This document shows positions 15,091 to 19,660 of a DNA stretch of 19,660 bases, piece by piece. The translations under genes were made by a program, and so were the position numbers. The DNA lies in the NCBI GenBank assembly GCA_003662985.1, contig QMZD01000005.1:1-19660 (forward strand). The letters run 5' to 3'. Every line of letters begins with the position of its first letter. Positions within the stretch are counted from its first letter, which is position 1. The stretch comes from Archaeoglobales archaeon. Its GTDB lineage: Archaea > Halobacteriota > Archaeoglobi > Archaeoglobales > Archaeoglobaceae. Under the pieces are notes generated by a model that saw only the letters and a list, made by a program, of their open reading frames with translations, was not told where the DNA came from and did not search any database.

Positions 15091-15740
15091 GCCGCCACCA
15101 CCTCAGCAACATCTTCTCTCACTTCAACTAGGTAGCTAACCAACAAGGCTGCAACAACACCCTCCATCAGCGCAAGAGGGATCTGCGTTACGGCGAAGAT
15201 TGCCATGAACTTCATTGTAGATTCGATTACTCCGGCTAAGCTCGGATTTGCCGGAAATGCAAGAGCTAGCTGGAATGATGTGACAACGTAGGTCACCCAG
15301 TCGGCAACTGCTGCTGCAGCAAATACGGCAGTCTTCAAGCCAAACCGCCTGATAGCTTTATAAACTAACCAGCCAGCAAACGGACCGATGATACCCATCG
15401 ACGCTGTATTTGCTCCAAGCGTCGTCAATCCGCCGTGAGCCAGAAGCAGAGCTTGATAGAACAGTACGATGACGGATATGAAAGCTGTAGCAGCAGGACC
15501 GAATAAAACCACCGCAACGCCAGTACCTGTTGGATGTGAACAGCTTCCAGTTACTGAAGGTAGCTTCAGAGCAGAGAGTACGAAGACGAATCCTGCAGCT
15601 ACTGCAAGCAGAGACTTGGCACCGGGATTAGCATCGATTCTCTTCCTCACTATCCAAGCTCCATAAACTACTACTGGTATAGAAAAGGTGTACCAAGCTG
15701 CACACCATTCAGCCGGTAAAAAACCTTCCATTATGTGCAT
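15087..15740 (-). CDS. cbiM: CbiM, substrate-specific subunit of the cobalt importer (217 aa)
   Basis: Polytopic membrane protein of the CbiM/NikM family. The start is set at ATG 15740, giving MHIMEGFLP: the N-terminal amine and His2 are metal ligands in this family, so an upstream GTG (15749) adding three residues would spoil the site. GGTGAT (15750-15745) lies four bases before this ATG. The other ligand region is the SCSHPTGTG motif near residue 66-74. First gene of the minus-strand operon, preceded by a TATA-like box at 15780-15773. Confidence 0.93.
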   Translation of the reverse strand: MHIMEGFLPAEWCAAWYTFSIPVVVYGAWIVRKRIDANPGAKSLLAVAAGFVFVLSALKLPSVTGSCSHPTGTGVAVVLFGPAATAFISVIVLFYQALLLAHGGLTTLGANTASMGIIGPFAGWLVYKAIRRFGLKTAVFAAAAVADWVTYVVTSFQLALAFPANPSLAGVIESTMKFMAIFAVTQIPLALMEGVVAALLVSYLVEVREDVAEVVAA

Positions 15741-15848
15741 CCATATCACCTTACTTCAAATCAAGTAAATTTTATTTAAACTTTTCTGGATTCGAACTTA
15801 AGAAAACTTTAATAAAGATGCAGAAAGCTAAGGAGGTGAGGTGAAAGG
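15741..15848. promoter_or_regulatory. Divergent promoter between cbiM and cbiL
   Basis: A 108-base AT-rich gap serves both operons. Minus strand: TTTAAATA (15780-15773), about 26 bases before the GGTGAT binding site of cbiM. Plus strand: TTTAATAAA (15808-15816), about 33 bases before the cbiL start. Between the boxes lie back-to-back palindromes TTCGAA and CTTAAG (15791-15802), and ACTT-N6-AAGT lies near 15753-15766. A shared operator for a metal or cobalamin regulator is possible but not shown. Confidence 0.5.
15832..15844 (+). promoter_or_regulatory. Tandem Shine-Dalgarno sequence of cbiL
   Basis: GGAGGTGAGGTGA contains two overlapping matches to the archaeal 16S rRNA 3' end. The second leaves four bases before TTG 15849 and supports that non-ATG start. 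The GTG at 15841 is out of frame with the protein. Confidence 0.65.
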
Positions 15849-16445
15849 TTGCTTTACGGTGTCGGGTTAGGGCCGGGAGATAGGAAGCTCATAACTCTAA
15901 AAGCTGTGGAGATTATAAAGGCAGTAGATGAGGTTATTGTGCCAGGAACGATTGCTTACAACTTAATTAAGAACATTCGGGAGCCGAGAGTTGTTGAATT
16001 CCCAATGGGAAAAAGCGAGAAGGTCGCTAAAGGTCTTGCCGCAGAACTGGTTGAAAGAGGCGATGAAGACATAGCTTTCTGCTGCCTTGGCGATCCCGTT
16101 TTCTATTCCACTTTCCACCATGTCGTTGATGAGCTGCTCAGAATAAAGCCCGATGCCGAAGTTGAAGTGATTCCCGGTGTAAGCAGCATCTCGTGCGCTC
16201 TTGCTAAAGCCAAACTTTTTGTGAGTAGTTCTGCGTTCATAACAACTCAGGGTTTCCATGAGATAGATACTGCAATCGTTCTGAAAGCTAAGAGACCAAA
16301 AGAGATAGAGGAAAAGCTCAAGGAAATGGGATTCTCGAAGTTCGTGCTGGTTGAGAAGATGTTCATGGATGGTGAGAAAATCTACGAAGAGATACCAGAA
16401 AGGGCTAGCTACTTCAGCGTGCTGATAGCGAGGAGACAACCATGA
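15849..16445 (+). CDS. cbiL: CbiL, cobalt-factor II C20-methyltransferase (198 aa)
   Basis: A member of the tetrapyrrole methylase family: GVGLGPGD at the start (P-loop-like SAM site), CLGDPVFYSTF around residue 78-88 (the GDP-FYST form is typical of CbiL/CobI), then EVIPGVSSISCALA. The start is TTG 15849, since the family opens directly with LYGVGLGPG and a tandem Shine-Dalgarno precedes it. It is slightly shorter than bacterial CbiL. It adds the C20 methyl group to cobalt-sirohydrochlorin. First gene of the plus-strand operon; the stop overlaps cbiF (ATGA, 16442-16445). Confidence 0.9.
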   Translation: MLYGVGLGPGDRKLITLKAVEIIKAVDEVIVPGTIAYNLIKNIREPRVVEFPMGKSEKVAKGLAAELVERGDEDIAFCCLGDPVFYSTFHHVVDELLRIKPDAEVEVIPGVSSISCALAKAKLFVSSSAFITTQGFHEIDTAIVLKAKRPKEIEEKLKEMGFSKFVLVEKMFMDGEKIYEEIPERASYFSVLIARRQP

Positions 16446-17155
16446 AGGTTTATTTTGTAGGCTTTGGACCCGGTGATAAAGAGTTGCTGACTATAAAAGC
16501 ATACAAGCTACTCAAAAATGCCGACCTTATAATTTATCCTGGTTCTTTGATTGACGAGGAATTTCTTGAAGAATTTAAGGCTGAAAAGATTAACAGCCAC
16601 GGTCTGACGCTTGAAGAGATCGTTGACACAATAGAGAAGGCTGTGAGGGAAGGAAAACTCGTCGTCAGACTTCAGAGCGGTGACCCGACGATTTTCGGGG
16701 CCTTGTGGGAGCAGATAAGGGAGTTGCGAAAGAGAGGTATAGAAGCTGAAGTGATCCCTGGGGTAAGCAGCGTTTTCTCCTCCGCTGCATCTCTCGGAAT
16801 AGAACTCACGACCCCCTCTTCACCGGGCATTGCAATTGTAAGACCGAAGGGTAGGACGCTCAGCGAGGATTATCTTGAAGAGCTTGCCAAGCTTCCCTTA
16901 ACTCTTGTGATTTTACTCGGAGTGGACAAAATAAACTACATAGCCGAGAAGGTCGGCAGGATTCGAGGCTTTGACGAGCCCTGTGCAGTGGTTTACCACG
17001 CCTCGCGAGGTGACGAGAAGAAGATCGCTTCGAGGCTCGGAGAAGTTGCGAAAGTTGTTAGGAGGGAGGGAATAAGCAGAACTGCAACGATAATAATTGG
17101 AAAATCTGTTCTCGGCTACGATGAGAGATCGCACCTTTACGGCGGTGAAAGATGA
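16442..17155 (+). CDS. cbiF: CbiF, cobalt-precorrin-4 C11-methyltransferase (237 aa)
   Basis: Tetrapyrrole methylase with VGFGPGD (6-12), ADLIIYPGSLI (27-37, the CbiF/CobM-type segment), RLQSGDPTIFGAL (near 76-88), EVIPGVSSVFSSAASLGIELTTP, and the late YHASRGDEK segment. Length is typical. It methylates C11 before ring contraction is completed by CbiG. The ATG overlaps the cbiL stop, and its own stop overlaps the cbiG ATG (17152-17155), so the three genes are translationally coupled. Confidence 0.92.
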   Translation: MKVYFVGFGPGDKELLTIKAYKLLKNADLIIYPGSLIDEEFLEEFKAEKINSHGLTLEEIVDTIEKAVREGKLVVRLQSGDPTIFGALWEQIRELRKRGIEAEVIPGVSSVFSSAASLGIELTTPSSPGIAIVRPKGRTLSEDYLEELAKLPLTLVILLGVDKINYIAEKVGRIRGFDEPCAVVYHASRGDEKKIASRLGEVAKVVRREGISRTATIIIGKSVLGYDERSHLYGGER

Positions 17156-17853
17156 GGGTCGCTGTTGTTTGCTTTAGAAAAGATGCTGAAAAGCTTGAAA
17201 GTGTAGTCGAGTATCTGAGCTCGATTTGTGAGGTTGAAGTTGTGTTCTACGATAAAAACATCTGGGAAAGGCTGCTCCTATACGACTGTATTATCGCTTA
17301 CATTGCAGCAGGTATAGTCATCAGGGGTCTTTGCCCGCATTTAAAGAACAAATGGAACGATCCTGCCGTTGTCGTGCTTGACAAGCCATTGAGACATGCT
17401 GTAGTGCTTCTCGGAGGACATCAAGGAGGAAATGAGGTTGCGAAGCTCCTTGAAAAGTTGGGCATAAAAGCCGTTGTAACAACGGCAATGGAGTTCAGTA
17501 CCGGATTAAGCGTTGGAGTTGGTTTCAGAAAGGATGCAAAAGATGAAGAGATAATTGATGCCATTTTCAAAGCTTTAAGCGATGCTGGATTTGGCATAGA
17601 TGATATCAGAGTGATATCGACAGTTGAAGGAAAGGAGGGGAGCGAGATAATTAAGGTGGCTGATAGGCTGAAGAAGCCTCTTGTGTTCGTTAAAAAGGAT
17701 GAACTGAATGCGATGAATGTTAGAGCAACGAAAGCAGTGAAGATAGGGGTTAGAAACGTTGCAGAGGGGTGCGCTTTGTACTGCTCCAGATCAGGAGAGC
17801 TGGTTCTGCCAAAGAGGGTTTACGGGGGTGTTACGGCTGCGATCGCGAGGTAA
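17152..17853 (+). CDS. cbiG: CbiG, cobalt-precorrin-5A hydrolase (233 aa)
   Basis: The N-terminal domain shows the CbiG pattern: AYIAAGIVIRGLCPHL, KWNDPAVVVLD, and AVVLLGGHQGGNEVAKLLEKLG. The C-terminal domain starts with SVGVGFRKDA and holds the CbiG_C-type alpha/beta fold. The middle domain present in many bacterial CbiG proteins is absent, so this is the short archaeal form. It opens the delta-lactone ring and releases acetaldehyde. Its end overlaps the next gene by about 26 bases. Confidence 0.9.
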   Translation: MRVAVVCFRKDAEKLESVVEYLSSICEVEVVFYDKNIWERLLLYDCIIAYIAAGIVIRGLCPHLKNKWNDPAVVVLDKPLRHAVVLLGGHQGGNEVAKLLEKLGIKAVVTTAMEFSTGLSVGVGFRKDAKDEEIIDAIFKALSDAGFGIDDIRVISTVEGKEGSEIIKVADRLKKPLVFVKKDELNAMNVRATKAVKIGVRNVAEGCALYCSRSGELVLPKRVYGGVTAAIAR

Positions 17854-19201
17854 GCTTTACGTTGTTGGAATCGGTCCCGGGAGCATAGATATGCTAACAC
17901 TCAGAGCGCTGAGGGCTATTGAGGAATCTGAGTACATTGTCGGCTATAAGACGTACGTTGAAAGGCTTTCATTGCTTATTAACGGAAAAAGGAAAAAGGT
18001 CATCACGACGGGCATGAGAGAGGAAATTGAAAGGGTAAGAAAGGCTGTTGAGCTTGCGAAGAGTAGCGTGGTTTCACTTGTAACTGGCGGAGATCCATCA
18101 ATTTACGGCATGCTTTCGCCAGTTGTAGAGTACATCATTCGAGAGGGTGTGGATGTTGATATCGAGGTAATTCCGGGAGTTTCAGCTTTGAATGCAGCCT
18201 CAACTCTTCTCGGCTCACCGATAAGTGGGGATCACGCTGTTGTGAGCCTCAGCGATCTGCTTACCCCATGGAGTGTTGTTGAGAAGAGGCTGATGTACGC
18301 GCTAAGGGGAGATTTTGTAATTGCGATATACAACCCTTCGAGCAGGAAAAGGAAGTCAAAGCTGAAGCGGGCAATGGAGCTGATATTGAAAGAGAGAGGC
18401 GACGTTTACGTTGGAGTTGTGCGCAACGCTTTCAGGGAGAATCAGGAGGTCAGGATTATGAGGGTATCTAAAATATTAAACGATCCAGATTGCGTTGACA
18501 TGAGCACAATTCTGATAGTTTCAAACTCGGAGACAGTTGCTAAAGATGGCATAATGCTCACTCCGCGCGGCTACAGCTCGAAGTACTCAATTGGTAGCGA
18601 GGTGAGCGAAATCGGTGAAATTGGTGAGATGGGAGCAACAACCAGAAAAGCGATCAGAATTACAAGGGAGAGTTCGGAGCTTCTCAAAAAAATTCATCCC
18701 GGAGATGATTTGAGGGCTGAGATCATCAGGAGGTGCATAGCTGCGACGGGCGATGTGAGTGTAAGAGATATTCTTAGGTTTAAGGGTGACGTCAAAGAGG
18801 GAGTTAAAGCTCTGAGAGATGAATGCAGAATAGTGGTGGATGTGAAAATGCTTCAGGCTGGGTTGAGGCGGCATTCAATCGCAGCGATAGATTTTGCTGA
18901 AGGTGGCGAGGAAACGAGGGTTGCATCTGGTCTAAAGAGGATAGCTCATCTTGTCGAGGGCAGTGTTGTGGGAATAGGAAATTCCCCTTCAGCTGCAATC
19001 GCGCTGTGCGAGATAGCAGAGCGCTACAAGCCTGCGTTTGTAGTTGCCACTCCTGTCGGATTTGTTAACGCAGCAGAGTCGAAGGAGATGGTGAGAGAGC
19101 TCGATGTTTCTTCGATAACTACTGCTGGTACCAGAGGAGGAAGTACAATTTGTGCTGCGATAATCAACTGCCTGATCGAGCATGCTGAGAGATCCGATTG
19201 A
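17828..19201 (+). CDS. cbiH: CbiH-CbiC fusion: C17-methyltransferase plus precorrin-8 methylmutase-like domain (457 aa)
   Basis: Start chosen at GTG 17828, because the methylase core begins at KLYVVGIGPG (residue 9 on) and no ATG or TTG lies between; an upstream TTG at 17759 would sit deep inside cbiG. Residues 9-255 are CbiH (precorrin-3B C17-methyltransferase): GIGPGSIDMLTL, VTGGDPSIYGM, EVIPGVSALNAAS, AIYNPSSRKR. After a Ser/Gly/Glu-rich linker (253-270), residues 290-457 match CbiC: IIRRCIAATGD, DILRF, VGIGNSPSAAIALCEI, ATPVGFVNAAESKE, GGSTICAAIINCL. CbiC proteins have a catalytic His in the RRxIHxTxD stretch; here it is A305 (GCT, 18740-18742). The CbiC part is also somewhat short (about 165 against 200 residues). 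It overlaps cbiD by 20 bases. Confidence 0.88.
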   Translation: MLRLRSRGKLYVVGIGPGSIDMLTLRALRAIEESEYIVGYKTYVERLSLLINGKRKKVITTGMREEIERVRKAVELAKSSVVSLVTGGDPSIYGMLSPVVEYIIREGVDVDIEVIPGVSALNAASTLLGSPISGDHAVVSLSDLLTPWSVVEKRLMYALRGDFVIAIYNPSSRKRKSKLKRAMELILKERGDVYVGVVRNAFRENQEVRIMRVSKILNDPDCVDMSTILIVSNSETVAKDGIMLTPRGYSSKYSIGSEVSEIGEIGEMGATTRKAIRITRESSELLKKIHPGDDLRAEIIRRCIAATGDVSVRDILRFKGDVKEGVKALRDECRIVVDVKMLQAGLRRHSIAAIDFAEGGEETRVASGLKRIAHLVEGSVVGIGNSPSAAIALCEIAERYKPAFVVATPVGFVNAAESKEMVRELDVSSITTAGTRGGSTICAAIINCLIEHAERSD

Positions 19202-19660
19202 GCTCTACACATATCCGCGCGAATGGTGTAGCAGCAAAGACGTCGTTGAGAAAGTTAGAAGTGGACTCTACATTCTGACTGAGGACGGTTTTTTGCGGCG
19301 GGGAATAACGACTGCAACAACCGTATGCGCAGCGATAAATGCTGCTATCACATCGATTAGCGATGAGGTTGATTCTGTTGAAGTTCTAACGCCAGTCGGG
19401 CTGAGAGTTAGAGTGGAAGTTGAGGCTGTAAACGGTGTTGCAAGGGCAAGAAAGTTCGCTGGCGATCATGAATTCGATGTTACGGATGGCATTGGGGTTG
19501 TTGCAAAGCTCGGAGGGAAGGAGATTGTATTTGGTTCGGGCATTGGCATGATCAGAGGCAGAAAGGCTGTAAGTCGAGCAGCGATGAGGCAGATTATGGA
19601 CAACTTCAGAGAGTACGCTGCAAAGTATCGCTACAGAGGGGGAGTTATCGTTGAAGTTCC
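19182..19660 (+). CDS. cbiD: CbiD, cobalt-precorrin-5B C1-methyltransferase (partial, cut by window end)
   Basis: ATG 19182, overlapping the end of the previous gene by 20 bases, starts an open frame to the window edge (159 complete codons). It shows the CbiD pattern: EDGFLRRGITTATTVCAAINAAI (the family's GITTGT-like start of the fold), VLTPVGLRVRV, and FAGDHEFDVTDGIGVVAKL. A typical late segment follows (SRAAMRQIMDNF, RGGVIVEV). The roughly 35-residue N-terminal extension before LRRG is usual for euryarchaeal CbiD. It methylates C1 after CbiG. Downstream genes are outside the window. Confidence 0.9.
   Translation, partial: MLRDPIELYTYPREWCSSKDVVEKVRSGLYILTEDGFLRRGITTATTVCAAINAAITSISDEVDSVEVLTPVGLRVRVEVEAVNGVARARKFAGDHEFDVTDGIGVVAKLGGKEIVFGSGIGMIRGRKAVSRAAMRQIMDNFREYAAKYRYRGGVIVEV

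Noticed and set aside
15741..15848. Cobalamin riboswitch upstream of the cbi operons
   Set aside because: The gap is too short and AT-rich for the aptamer and its conserved core is not visible; the class is also bacterial.
15963..16439. Long open frame antisense to cbiL
   Set aside because: It has no ribosome binding site or recognisable family, and its composition mirrors the sense codons of a clear cbiL gene.
1..19660. CRISPR array, rRNA genes, insertion sequence ends
   Set aside because: Reading through the window I saw no regularly spaced repeats, no rRNA-like conserved stretches and no transposase-like protein.

Overview
The window reads as a euryarchaeal chromosome, most like an Archaeoglobales-type thermophile. 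This is inferred from gene families, not from a database search. The signs are: a tRNA gene without encoded CCA, TATA-like boxes close to starts, GGTGAT/GGAGGTGA ribosome binding sites, archaeal versions of the anaerobic (cbi) cobalamin genes, and a sequon-rich surface protein with a membrane anchor.

Layout. (1) Positions 11-3907 hold one long surface glycoprotein gene broken by at least four lesions, ending in a C-terminal membrane anchor. (2) Positions 3908-4241 hold an unidentified coding remnant, T-runs that could terminate transcription, and the promoter zone of a tRNA-Ser(UGA) gene (4242-4323). (3) Positions 4422-6828 hold a tightly coupled three-gene operon: a small zinc-finger protein and two coiled-coil proteins. 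It runs directly into (4), a 5'-truncated substrate-binding protein gene followed by a complete BtuC-type permease (6789-8194). (5) The minus strand from 15740 down to 8172 is one compact operon: cbiM, cbiN, cbiQ, cbiO, a NicO/UreH-like Ni/Co permease, cbiT, a Gate-domain membrane protein, a BtuD-type ATPase, and a ChlI/ChlD-type chelatase gene. (6) The plus strand from 15849 to the window end is a divergent operon: cbiL, cbiF, cbiG, a cbiH-cbiC fusion, and cbiD (cut by the window end).

Working together, CbiMNQO and the NicO-like protein would import Co2+, and BtuCD (with its damaged binding protein) would import corrinoids. A ChlI/ChlD motor (its CobN-type partner is not in the window) would drive cobalt insertion. 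CbiL, H, F, G, D, T and C cover most of the ring methylation and contraction steps. CbiE, CbiJ and the later amidation and loop-assembly genes are not seen here.

The main points for a second look are: a canonical -1 slippery heptamer, A AAA AAC, in the correct phase joining the ChlI-like AAA+ frame to the ChlD-like VWA frame; a CbiC domain with Ala where the family has its catalytic His; a binding-protein gene whose 5' half has been replaced by a coiled-coil operon beside a tRNA gene; and a BtuD gene with no ordinary start codon in the expected place.
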